62,454 nucleotides of DNA from Dehalococcoidia bacterium (GTDB lineage Bacteria > Chloroflexota > Dehalococcoidia > Tepidiformales > Tepidiformaceae): assembly GCA_007118095.1 (NCBI GenBank), contig SKSF01000081.1, positions 1 to 62,454 of the forward strand, written 5' to 3'. Both the position numbers and the translations under genes were made by a program. Positions 34,350 through 42,502 of this stretch are shown here, piece by piece. The notes beneath the pieces were generated by a model. The model was not told where the DNA came from, made no database searches, and was given only the letters and a program-made list of their open reading frames with translations. Each line of letters begins with the position of its first letter. Position 1 is the first letter of the stretch.

Positions 34350-36002
34350 TCACGCGCGGCGCCACAGCACGACCCCGGTGACCGCAATGGCGCCCGCGGC
34401 GCCCGTGACAGCGATCACCGCAACGATGGCAACCCACCCGGGACCGGCCCTGCCCTCCTCCCCGGTCGCCAGGGCGGACTCATCATCGGCGGCGGCGCCG
34501 TTGGCAGCCGCACTTTCGGGTGATACCGGGTCGTTGCCACCCGCGCACGTGACTCCATCGTCGGGGACAGCCAGTTCGAGAAGGTAGTCGTTCACGACGC
34601 TGTTCACACAGCGGCTGCTGCCGACCCCATAGACGGTGTGTCCTTCTCCCTCGTGCCGCAACAGGACACCCGGCTCAAGGTGTTCCGCCATCGCCTCGGC
34701 CCATTCGTAGGGCGTCGCGGGGTCCCCGGTGGTGCCAATCACCACGATGGGCGGTGCCTCCGCCGCCTCCGGCACACCGACGGGTTCGGACCCCGTGGGC
34801 CACCCGATGCACTGGTCCACAATGAACGCGCCTCCCAGCAGGGGCGAAGCCTCGCGGAATACCGGGAGGACGTCACGATACCGGTCGTACGTATCCACCC
34901 GTTCGCCCCCGGGCCGGTCCGCACAGTTGATGGCAATGTTTGCCTCGTAGCGGTTGGTGTAGGAGTCGTTGTCGCGCCCCAGGTAGAGGTCCGCCAGGTA
35001 CACCAGCAGCGAACCATCGCCGTCTATCGCATCGCGGATCGCGCTTTCCAGCATCCCCCAGCTCATCTGGTTGTAGAGCGGCATCACCATCCCGAGGAAT
35101 ACATCGCCGGGGCGCGCATCCCTGCTGGCGCCCGGTGCCGGAATGGGGTCAAGCCGTGACCGTTCGAAGACCCGCTGGATAGCGCGGTAGATGTCATCCT
35201 CATCGGCCAGCGCGCAGTCACGCTCCTCGCAATCCTCGATGAAGTTCCGCAAAGCGCGCTCAAAGCCCCGTGCCTGCCCCAGGGCCGATTCTTGAGGGGA
35301 AAGGGACAGGTCCACCGCCCCGTCGAGCACGAAGGCGCGCACACGCTCCGGGAACAGGTCCGCATAGACGGCCCCCAGGCGCGTGCCGTAGGAATAGCCG
35401 ACGTAGTTCAGCTCATCCTCGCCCAGCGCTTCGCGGATGCGGTCCATGTCCCGCGCGGCGTTCTTCGTCCCCAGGTGCGGGATAAGGTCGGCGTGCCGAT
35501 CCATGCAGTCGTCCGCGAACTGCTCCGCCGCATCGACATAGGCGTGGAAGTCGGTGAGCGTCTGCGGCGCCGGGTCCATCCCGGTGTAGTCGAGGATGGT
35601 GTCGTGGCAAACGATGGGCGTGCTTCGTGACACTCCACGCGGGTCGAACCCCACGATATCGAACCGCTGCGTTATCGAAGTCCCAAGCAGCCGTGACCAG
35701 TCGCGTGCGAAGTCGATGCCCTCGCCCCCGGGACCGCCGGGATTCGCAAGCAACACCCCGATGCGGTTGTCAGGGTCGCCGGCGGGCCGGCGCGTAACCG
35801 CGATCTCGATGGTTTCGCCGGCGGGCTGGTCGTAGTCGAGCGGCACCTCGAGCAACGCACAGTCCCAGCCGCCTCCGCACGGCTCCCAGTCGAGCGCGCT
35901 GTCGGCGCGAGCGGTTGCGTCGTCCTGGGCGCCTGCGAAGGCCCAGAGTGCAAGCCCAATCGCGACGAGTACGAGCCGTCCCGGGTCAGCCTTGGTCACC
36001 AT
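34350..36002 (-). CDS. secreted alpha/beta-hydrolase, TAP/S33 exopeptidase family
   Basis: 550 residues from ATG 36002. Signal peptide about 1-27 (LALWAFAGAQ). Alpha/beta-hydrolase fold: NPGGPGGEGIDFARDW (oxyanion region), nucleophile in YVGYSYGTRLGAVYA, then the C-terminal TAP-like part with the catalytic His in EGEGHTVYG followed by Cys-containing SSRCVNSVVNDYL. The family removes peptides or tripeptides from N-termini and includes Streptomyces tripeptidyl aminopeptidase and SlpD/E. A C-terminal helix with WRRA tail anchors it outside the cell. Starts GTG 36014 and GTG 35999 are alternatives; the latter is 6 nt after TACCCT, so could be leaderless. Confidence 0.87.
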   Translation of the reverse strand: MVTKADPGRLVLVAIGLALWAFAGAQDDATARADSALDWEPCGGGWDCALLEVPLDYDQPAGETIEIAVTRRPAGDPDNRIGVLLANPGGPGGEGIDFARDWSRLLGTSITQRFDIVGFDPRGVSRSTPIVCHDTILDYTGMDPAPQTLTDFHAYVDAAEQFADDCMDRHADLIPHLGTKNAARDMDRIREALGEDELNYVGYSYGTRLGAVYADLFPERVRAFVLDGAVDLSLSPQESALGQARGFERALRNFIEDCEERDCALADEDDIYRAIQRVFERSRLDPIPAPGASRDARPGDVFLGMVMPLYNQMSWGMLESAIRDAIDGDGSLLVYLADLYLGRDNDSYTNRYEANIAINCADRPGGERVDTYDRYRDVLPVFREASPLLGGAFIVDQCIGWPTGSEPVGVPEAAEAPPIVVIGTTGDPATPYEWAEAMAEHLEPGVLLRHEGEGHTVYGVGSSRCVNSVVNDYLLELAVPDDGVTCAGGNDPVSPESAAANGAAADDESALATGEEGRAGPGWVAIVAVIAVTGAAGAIAVTGVVLWRRA

Positions 36003-36071
36003 GTGAGGGTACACGGGCGGGTCATGGCCGGGTATCGGTTGGAAGGCGGTCGGACACCATTGCGCGCCAGC

Positions 36072-36500
36072 TTACCCTTCGCGGGAATAATCCCACGAGA
36101 TGATCTTGCGCGGCTTCACGCCGATATAGGCTGCGCCCGGGCGCGGCTCCGAGGGAAGCTGGTCTTCGGGCACACCCCGCAGCCGCGCCGCCTCTTGCGC
36201 CAGCCGCAGCAGGTTGTCGAGGTCCGTGTAGACAGTCGCATCACCCTGGATGAGCACCCCCTTGATGTCGCCCATCGTCCGACCGGCTTCGAGCGACAGG
36301 CTGACCCGGTGGTCGCGCTCGATGTTCTTGATCTTCTGCGTCCCGGCGCGGCAGCCCAGGTAGATCTCCTCGCCCAAGCGGAAATAGCCGATGGGCACCG
36401 AATGGGGATAACCATCCTTGCCCAGGGTGCTGAGCGTGATCCAGCCGGGCTTCTCATCCAGAAAGGCGTTCACTTCTTCGGTCGTCATCTTCACGGGCAT
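36072..36500 (-). CDS. PPOX/FDOR split-barrel flavin- or F420-binding protein
   Basis: 142 residues from ATG 36500. MPVKMTTEEVNAFLDEKPGWITLSTLGKDGYPHSVPIGYF is the typical start of pyridoxamine-5'-phosphate-oxidase-like split barrels; IYLGCRAGTQKIKNIERDHRVSLSLEAG and GVLIQGDATVY complete the dimer fold. Members use FMN, F420 or heme; which one is not clear here. The ATG is 6 nt after TATCCT (36512-36507), with no Shine-Dalgarno: leaderless. Reductase of an unknown small molecule; divergent from the FAA hydrolase gene. Confidence 0.85.
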   Translation of the reverse strand: MPVKMTTEEVNAFLDEKPGWITLSTLGKDGYPHSVPIGYFRLGEEIYLGCRAGTQKIKNIERDHRVSLSLEAGRTMGDIKGVLIQGDATVYTDLDNLLRLAQEAARLRGVPEDQLPSEPRPGAAYIGVKPRKIISWDYSREG

Positions 36501-36624
36501 GCTCACAGGATAGGCCAAAGCTCGAGCCCGCGTGAGCCGTGCGACAGGCACGCTGCTGAGCTCACCTTGCGCCGCCCCCGGCGAAGCCCATAATGTCCCG
36601 GCAATCCGGAGGTGGAGGGACCCC

Positions 36625-37398
36625 TTGGCAAGCTACGTACGCTTCGAGCAAAAGGACGGCAGCCGCGGCGCTGGCGTCATCGAAAAAGACACGATCCGCG
36701 TCATCGAGGAGCCGTTCTGGGAAAGTATTCAGACCACAGGCGAGCGGATCGCAATGAGCGCCGTCACACTGCTTCCGCCGTGCGAGCCGCGTTCCATCAT
36801 CTGCGTAGGGCTGAACTACGCCAGCCATCTCCAGGGACGCCCTGCCCCGGACCCGCCAACACTGTTCTTCAAGCCACTTTCGAGCATCGCGGGGCCTGAC
36901 GAACCCATCGTGCTCCCTTCCAACGCTGGCCGCGTCGACCCGGAGGGCGAGATTGTCATCGTCATCGGCGCGACGCTGCGAAATGCGACTCGCGAGGAAG
37001 CGGAAGCGGGCATCTTCGGCTACACGTGTGGAAACGATGTCTCCGCACGCGAGTGGCAACGGGGCGACGGCCAGTGGTGGCGCGCGAAGGGCGCCGACAC
37101 CTTCGGCCCGTTCGGCCCCGACATCGTCACAGGCCTCGACCACACGGCGATCGAGCTCAAGACGCGCGTGAATGGAAACGAAGTCCAGTCCGCGGTATCA
37201 GACGAGCTCATCCTCGACATCCCGGAAATCGTCCGGTACGTGAGCAGCGCAATGACCCTGGCGCCAGGCGACATCATCTTCTCGGGGACGCCCGGCACGC
37301 CCCCGGAGATCCACGCTGGCGACGTGGTCGAGGTCGAGATCAGTGGTTCGATGGTGCTCCGTAACCCCGTCAAAGCAGCGCGGGAGGTCCCGGCCTAG
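36625..37398 (+). CDS. fumarylacetoacetate hydrolase (FAH) family protein
   Basis: 257 residues. Cleaves C-C bonds of diketo or oxo acids in aromatic degradation, or acts as a hydratase/decarboxylase. Motifs: SIICVGLNYASHLQG (about 60), metal Glu pair and Asp in DPEGEIVIVIG, GYTCGNDVSAREWQR, SGTPGTPPEIHAGDVVEVEI. The start is TTG 36625, because GGAGGTGGAGGGA (36608-36620), an unusually long Shine-Dalgarno, stands just before it; upstream in-frame ATG 36532 has none. Substrate unknown. The stop overlaps the convergent lipoprotein gene by 4 nt. Confidence 0.88.
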   Translation: MASYVRFEQKDGSRGAGVIEKDTIRVIEEPFWESIQTTGERIAMSAVTLLPPCEPRSIICVGLNYASHLQGRPAPDPPTLFFKPLSSIAGPDEPIVLPSNAGRVDPEGEIVIVIGATLRNATREEAEAGIFGYTCGNDVSAREWQRGDGQWWRAKGADTFGPFGPDIVTGLDHTAIELKTRVNGNEVQSAVSDELILDIPEIVRYVSSAMTLAPGDIIFSGTPGTPPEIHAGDVVEVEISGSMVLRNPVKAAREVPA

Positions 37399-38246
37399 CC
37401 CACGGCGCTCGGGCGCCCCTCCATCTCATCACGGAGCGTGCAGTCGCCCAGCGCCGCATTCGACGTTTGGTCAGCCGGCACCCAGCCGTCGCCGGCGCCA
37501 GTCACCTGGTACCAGCCCGTCCCGTGGTTATCGAGCGTGCCGGGCTGAGTGAGCACGAACCCCCTTGCTGTCACGACCTCGCCGCGTGCGATTTCACCGG
37601 CAGACCCGGCGCCGCTGGCAGGGCTTTCCCGCACAGTCGTCGCCTCACCGTCGCTGCAAATGCGCAGGTCACCAGGGACATCGAGCAGCTCGTAAGGGTC
37701 CATCTGGGTGATGGTCCAGAACTGCCAAACACCAGCACCGTCACGCGCCATCACAACCAGCGCACCCCCACCACCAGCACCCTGGTATGCGAGCCGGGTA
37801 ATCGGGCCGGAGACGTCGGTCGTACCGTCCGGCATCTCGGATACGCAGTCATCGCCTTCGTCGCAAGCGTCGCCGGTCGGGACCCCCAGGGCGTCCGAGG
37901 CTGACTGGAGTGCCCCGGCGAGGTCGTTGGCGTCATCGCCGTCGCCACCGTTGCCCCCGTTCCCCGCATTGTCACCGTTGTCGGCGTTGTCGCCGCTATT
38001 GGGAGTTCCATCCCCGGGGGCGGCGTCATCCCCGGGTCCGTTCGCACCATCGTCGCCGGGGGACGGCGGAGTTGGCGTTTCCGGCGCTGGCGTGGGTGCG
38101 ATACCGACATCCTCCGCGGGTGTTGGCGTGGCGGTCTCATCACCCCGGAGCCCGTCCTCTTCGATGGGGCTACAGGCAGCAAGTGCGACCAACACGACGC
38201 CCAGGGATAATGACGTGAACCGCACTATTGTTTTGGTGTGACCCAT
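37395..38246 (-). CDS. lipoprotein with SH3-like C-terminal domain
   Basis: 283 residues from ATG 38246 (GAGG 9 nt before it). Lipobox LVALAAC with Cys near residue 24, so it is lipidated and held on the outer face of the membrane. A long Thr/Pro then Gly/Asn/Asp-rich spacer (about 30-120) is followed by a compact domain with two Cys (GDACDEGDDCVSE). The C-terminal SH3-like part (ICSDGEATTVRESPASGAGSAGEIARGEVVTARGF...GWYQVTGAGDGWVPADQTS) resembles bacterial SH3b modules that bind cell wall. First downstream neighbour of the CHAP/SH3 gene; a hairpin separates the two. Confidence 0.8.
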   Translation of the reverse strand: MGHTKTIVRFTSLSLGVVLVALAACSPIEEDGLRGDETATPTPAEDVGIAPTPAPETPTPPSPGDDGANGPGDDAAPGDGTPNSGDNADNGDNAGNGGNGGDGDDANDLAGALQSASDALGVPTGDACDEGDDCVSEMPDGTTDVSGPITRLAYQGAGGGGALVVMARDGAGVWQFWTITQMDPYELLDVPGDLRICSDGEATTVRESPASGAGSAGEIARGEVVTARGFVLTQPGTLDNHGTGWYQVTGAGDGWVPADQTSNAALGDCTLRDEMEGRPSAVG

Positions 38247-38275
38247 CGAAACAAACCTCATCCAGGCACTGAACG

Positions 38276-38306
38276 ACCGTGCCCCCACCAGGGGCGGGGG
38301 CACGGT
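38276..38306 (-). terminator. hairpin between the CHAP and lipoprotein genes
   Basis: ACCGTGCCCCC (38276-38286) and GGGGGCACGGT (38296-38306) are perfect complements. On the minus strand no long T-run follows, so it may be a weak terminator or an attenuator that lowers lipoprotein expression. Confidence 0.55.
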
Positions 38307-38339
38307 AATGACTGTCGACCGGTTGTAGTGGTGCGTTAC

Positions 38340-39527
38340 TTAGTTGGCGGTCAGGAACTCCCTGGCTGACCAGCCCTGGACACCATTTGCCCGCTCAACC
38401 TTGAGCCACGTGTAGCCATCGCCAGTGACGGGCCCGTCCAGGATTGTCACCTTGGTGCCATCGAACATGCAATCGAGGATCTCAGCGCTGAGGCTCGTAT
38501 CTTCACGATGGTAGAGGCAGGAACCGTCCGTATCGACGGCAACCGTTGCACCGATGTCGAAGCCGGCCGCGTCATCTGCATCTTCAGTCGAACCTTCGGC
38601 TGCATCAGCGGATTCCACGGGCTCCTCGGCTTCCTCCGTGCCCTCGTCAGTACTCTCGTCAGCGCTCTCCTCGCTCGCATCGTCCGCCGAAGCAGCGGCC
38701 GCGCTCGAGGTCTTCTCCAGGAACTCGGCTGCAACCCAGCCTTCCTGCCCGGCACTCGTAGTGACCTTAACCCAGGTGTACCCATCGGCACTGGTTGCCG
38801 ACTCACTGGTGACCGTCACATCCGTCGCCGCCGAGAGGCAGGTGAGGACGCCACTGCTGGTGGTCGCGTTGGAGCGGAGGTTGAGGCAGGAGTCGCCAGC
38901 ATCGACCCGGGCGCCGTCACCGGCACCGAGGTCCGGGGCGGTCGGGAGATCCGCCGAAGGCGAGGAGCTGCTGCTCGAACCACTGCTGCTGGATGAACCA
39001 CTGCTGCTCGACGATGAGCTGCTCGATGAGGAGCTGCCGCTCGACGCATCAAAGCGGTAACCGTAGAGCTGGAGGCCGTTCCGGAGGCGCGGTGTCCAGT
39101 CATGCACACGGACACGCTCGTCCCACTGCCAGTTCGAATCGATAACCTTGTACGACCCGTTGCCGTAGTTCTCGATCACGATGACGGTATGCATGCCGGG
39201 GTAGTACTGTTCGCCGTTGTTCGGGTGGGCGATCTGGAGCACGTCCCCAGCCTGGGCGTTTGCCGGGTTAATCTCGGTGCCGGCATTCAGGTACGCCTGG
39301 CGGTAGCCGGAACCGATCCAGATGCCGGTGGCATCGTGGACAGCCCACTGGGCGAAGGGCTTGCACTGCCCACCATGACCGCCCAGCTTCTTCAAGCCTG
39401 ACTGGACGATCGGATGGTTCATGCCATCGCTTTGCTGGGCCGACGAACCTTGCGGTTGGACGGCCACAACGGCAAGGAGGGCAAGGACGAGTGCGACGGG
39501 TAGGAATCGCGGAAAAGAAGTCTTCAT
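38340..39527 (-). CDS. secreted CHAP-domain hydrolase with two SH3b domains
   Basis: 395 residues from ATG 39527, AGGTGG 4 nt upstream. Signal peptide about 1-31 (VVAVQPQGSSAQ). CHAP-type Cys/His amidase or peptidase domain: GGQCKPFAQWAVHDATG carries the Cys, and YYPGMHTVIVIENYGNGSYKVIDSNW the His and polar residue. A poly-Ser tract (about 165-195) leads to SH3b number 1 (CLNLRSNATTSSGVLTCLSAATDVTV...GWVAAEFLEK), a Glu/Asp/Ser linker, and SH3b number 2 (CLYHREDTSLSAEILDCMFDGTKVTI...GWSAREFL). A peptidoglycan hydrolase is likely. Each SH3b has a Cys pair that may form a disulfide. Neighbours are two other SH3-like proteins. Confidence 0.87.
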   Translation of the reverse strand: MKTSFPRFLPVALVLALLAVVAVQPQGSSAQQSDGMNHPIVQSGLKKLGGHGGQCKPFAQWAVHDATGIWIGSGYRQAYLNAGTEINPANAQAGDVLQIAHPNNGEQYYPGMHTVIVIENYGNGSYKVIDSNWQWDERVRVHDWTPRLRNGLQLYGYRFDASSGSSSSSSSSSSSSGSSSSSGSSSSSSPSADLPTAPDLGAGDGARVDAGDSCLNLRSNATTSSGVLTCLSAATDVTVTSESATSADGYTWVKVTTSAGQEGWVAAEFLEKTSSAAAASADDASEESADESTDEGTEEAEEPVESADAAEGSTEDADDAAGFDIGATVAVDTDGSCLYHREDTSLSAEILDCMFDGTKVTILDGPVTGDGYTWLKVERANGVQGWSAREFLTAN

Positions 39528-39863
39528 ATAACCACCTGTTTGCGGGGGCAACTAGCTGAGGCCAAGTGGGAACCTAACCGCCCCTGTGATAGGCCTGCAA
39601 CGTAAGGTAAGGGCGTCGTTACGTGCGGTAGATACCTCGTGGCGGTATTTTGCGGAAAGTTTACCGGTACCTTTCGCCAGCTTTGCGCAGCATACTCGCA
39701 GAAACTGGCGGGGAAAAGCTCGCGTGGTGACATGCCTGTTGCGCGCCTGTCACCTGCTTTCTCCCCGGCACCTACCTTTCCATCACGGGATCCACGATGA
39801 CACGCACGTCTGCCGCACCCGCCACATGGTGGCGTGCGGTCCATCGGCATCCCTGCCCGCTGC
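39528..39863. other. 336-bp intergenic region before the CHAP gene
   Basis: No supported gene. It holds an inverted repeat GGTGACA (39726-39732)/TGTCACC (39748-39754) and AAAGTTTACCGGTACCTTT at 39656-39674, a near-palindrome. CHAP genes in other bacteria often have long leaders or riboswitches; I could not match this one to a class. Confidence 0.4.
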
Positions 39864-42113
39864 CTATGCCCAGTCGAGGTGTTGGATGGCGAGCCAGCCC
39901 ATCGGCCCGGTTTCACTCTGAACGTGTACGTAAACCTGCCCCGACCGGGGGCTGCCCTCGCCGGCGGCGATTGCGCTGGGACCACCACTTCCAGTCGGGT
40001 TCCCACCCGGCGGGTTGGCCGGGTCCACAACCGTCACAACGGTCCCTTCGAGCAGACATTCCAGGATAACCGCGTCGCTGCCAGCCTCTTCGCGGAGGTC
40101 GAGGCAGTCATCGACACGGGCAACCGCCAGGGTAACCGTGTCCCGGTATGGCGGAGACTCAACAACCGGCGGGAGCAGCGTCCCGGGAGCGGGCTGCGCC
40201 GGCGCCGGGAACATGGTGCTTGTCCCGATCCCCACGCCGCTACCCGCTGTCGCAAAGCCTTCGCTCTCACCAGTACGGACGAACGCGAACCGCATTTCGT
40301 CTTCGCGTTCGCCCCACGGATCGAGGGCCTGCAGCAGCGGCACGTCCGCCGGGCCCAGGAGAATGTCTGACGCGCGGTCCCACGCCAGCGCCCCTCCAAT
40401 TGAAAACAGGCCCGGGTCGAACGGCGATGGCTGCGGACCTGCCCGCCATCCCAGCGTTATCGCTTCACCCGGCAGCGGGAATGGTTCCAGCTCGACGCCC
40501 TCGTCCGCGGGGCGCACCAGGTAGTACTCGCGGCTCTGCCGCCACTCAAGGTAGCTCCGGACGGAGGGTTCCACCGCCTGCGCTTCCACAATGAATCCGC
40601 TCGAGTCGGCCAGCCACCGCCGGTCGAATACGGGGTGATACTGGAGCTGGCCCGAGAGGATGCGCCCCAACGACGTCCCCTCGTCCGTCTCAATAACCTC
40701 GGTGTAGACCCAGTCTTCGGAATCGGGCATTTCGCCCGGTACGCGGCTCCGGAGGCTCCCCTGGGTCACGCGGTATCGGCCATCGGGCGAAGTACTCTTC
40801 GTGTCCCCGGGGTTTTGCCGGCCACGGCTCTCCACCGACGCGACCCGCCCCCGGTAACCGAGCTGAACCTCGAACAACTCGGGCGTCGCTCCGGGGGTAT
40901 CGCCGGCGCCAATCGCGTACGCCTCGAGCCGGAATGTACCCGCCTCATGACCCGGGGCAACGGAGCCCACCTGCAAGGGCGGTTCGCCGCCGTCGCCATT
41001 GTCCTCCGGGTGAGGGATCTCGACCCGTGCCACCGCCCCCGTGGACACCTCGACCACATACACCTGGGCCCCGGTGTTAATGGCGAGCCATTCGTGGTCC
41101 GGTGATGCGGCGATGTGGGCGAACCCGTGGCGCGCAGAGACAATATCGAAGGTAGAGACCGCGGCGAGGTCCGCATCCAGGATATCGAAGCGTCCGGTGA
41201 GCTCTGACCGGGACTGCTCCCCGGTTCTGAGCCCGGCAAACACGAAGATCTCGTCGTCGAAGTAACTCAGCTTGAGCACCGACGCGGGCCACTGGTATCC
41301 ACGTCCCGCTGGCCGGTGGTAGAGGTGCGAGGTCTCGGCCAGCGAGCCTGGCAGCCCTTCGACCAGGATGAATTCGTTCCGGGGGCTCACACGGTACCGG
41401 TAGAGAGGATGGGCGCCGGGCTCGCCGGGCGCCTGCAGCACGTCGGTATCGCCGGTTTCCAGGCTGACGAAGCCAGCGCCGTGCTCCAGTCCGAGCGGCG
41501 CGCCGTTCGCAACGGTGGTGCGCACCCAGGAGTCACCAGCGTCCTCGATGACGCTGGTGCCGGGATGCGGCTCCGGCGCCGGGGGCGTCGTTGGCTCCGG
41601 TTCAGGGGTGTCCGGGGTAAACGGACCAGAGGGGGCCGCTGGCGTGGTTCCATCGGCAGATTCGAGGATGAAATAGCCAGCGACGCCCGCCATGGTGGCA
41701 CCGCCCACCAGCACGGTCCCGAGCATCGCGCGGCGCGAATAGACGGGCTCCAGCGGGTCATCATCACCCGGCTCAGCAGGCGACCCGGGTCCGCCAGGGC
41801 CCCTGGCATCTTCAACAGGGTCGCGTGAGGGGTGGTCTTCCTCGTCAGGGAAGAGGTCCGGGCCAGTTGGCCGGGAGGTGGCGGGTACCGAAGCGGCCAG
41901 CGTAGAGACTTCGACGTTCGAAAGGTCAACCTCTACCAGCGATGCGCGGTCAGGCACGCCAAATCGCTGCTGAAGGCGCTCGATGCGCTCTTTGACTTCC
42001 CGAATTGAAAGACCGACACGGGCAGCGATCTCCGCATCCGGCGCGCCACGCCGAATCGATTCAATGATCGCGTGATCCGTGGGCATGAGCGGCGTTTCGC
42101 CTGGATCGGTCAC
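39864..42113 (-). CDS. HTH-transmembrane-beta-propeller-SH3 protein (putative membrane-tethered regulator)
   Basis: 749 residues from GTG 42113 (GGGGG upstream). Residues about 10-60 look like a LuxR/GerE-type helix-turn-helix: AIIESIRRGAPDAEIAARVGLSIREVKERIERLQQRF. An acidic/Pro linker follows, then one membrane helix (about 128-150, preceded by SRR). The large outer part (about 190-640) has repeated beta-blade-like strands (YVVEVSTGAVARVEIP, SFDGRYRVT-type blades) as in beta-propellers. The end (about 675-749) is SH3-like, CLDLREEAGSDAVILECLLEGTVVTVV...GWLAIQHLDW. Topology: DNA-binding head inside, sensor outside. Function inferred only from this order of parts. Confidence 0.72.
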   Translation of the reverse strand: MTDPGETPLMPTDHAIIESIRRGAPDAEIAARVGLSIREVKERIERLQQRFGVPDRASLVEVDLSNVEVSTLAASVPATSRPTGPDLFPDEEDHPSRDPVEDARGPGGPGSPAEPGDDDPLEPVYSRRAMLGTVLVGGATMAGVAGYFILESADGTTPAAPSGPFTPDTPEPEPTTPPAPEPHPGTSVIEDAGDSWVRTTVANGAPLGLEHGAGFVSLETGDTDVLQAPGEPGAHPLYRYRVSPRNEFILVEGLPGSLAETSHLYHRPAGRGYQWPASVLKLSYFDDEIFVFAGLRTGEQSRSELTGRFDILDADLAAVSTFDIVSARHGFAHIAASPDHEWLAINTGAQVYVVEVSTGAVARVEIPHPEDNGDGGEPPLQVGSVAPGHEAGTFRLEAYAIGAGDTPGATPELFEVQLGYRGRVASVESRGRQNPGDTKSTSPDGRYRVTQGSLRSRVPGEMPDSEDWVYTEVIETDEGTSLGRILSGQLQYHPVFDRRWLADSSGFIVEAQAVEPSVRSYLEWRQSREYYLVRPADEGVELEPFPLPGEAITLGWRAGPQPSPFDPGLFSIGGALAWDRASDILLGPADVPLLQALDPWGEREDEMRFAFVRTGESEGFATAGSGVGIGTSTMFPAPAQPAPGTLLPPVVESPPYRDTVTLAVARVDDCLDLREEAGSDAVILECLLEGTVVTVVDPANPPGGNPTGSGGPSAIAAGEGSPRSGQVYVHVQSETGPMGWLAIQHLDWA

Positions 42114-42242
42114 GTGACTGCCCCCGCAAATGAGCCTAGCAACCGGTGGGTGGCTTTACTACCGGGCGGGAACCATCATCGCGCGGTTTGCTCAAGGGCA
42201 CGTAAACGTCCCCGGGCGACACCTCTCGATAGTGCGGCGGCC

Positions 42243-42476
42243 TTATGCGCCGTGCTCGAACTCGGGAGGGCGGTGGCCGCAGCGGCCGGTAACCGTATCA
42301 ATGCACCCATCGGAGCCGGCGTATCGCCCGAGCAGCGGCCGGCCTGCGATATCGTACGCGTCCAGGAGCTTCCGGAACGCAGCCGCTTCCATTTCCGTGA
42401 GTGGCTGTCCGTCCGCAATCTTGCGGGTGCATTCGCGCCCGAAGCGCTGAAGCATCTCAGCGTCCACGGGCGCCAT
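42243..42476 (-). CDS. small hypothetical protein downstream of the helicase
   Basis: 77 residues from ATG 42476, preceded by GGAG 8 nt upstream; a GTG start inside the helicase stop region is also possible. MAPVDAEMLQRFGRECTRKI, then an amphipathic helix and a C-terminal part with three Cys (GRECT, DGCID, GRCGH) and a final HRPPEFEHGA. A metal site is possible but unproved. I do not recognise it. It follows the DEAD-box gene by 26 nt, so it is probably co-transcribed. Confidence 0.5.
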   Translation of the reverse strand: MAPVDAEMLQRFGRECTRKIADGQPLTEMEAAAFRKLLDAYDIAGRPLLGRYAGSDGCIDTVTGRCGHRPPEFEHGA

Positions 42477-42502
42477 TCTACCTGCTCCGGTGGGCAGCTC
42501 GC

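Noticed and set aside
39528-39720. c-di-AMP (ydaO) or c-di-GMP riboswitch before the CHAP gene
   Set aside because: CCTCAGCTAG resembles the ydaO CAGCTAAC end, but the start and the GGGUGAAU core are missing; no c-di-GMP-I core either.
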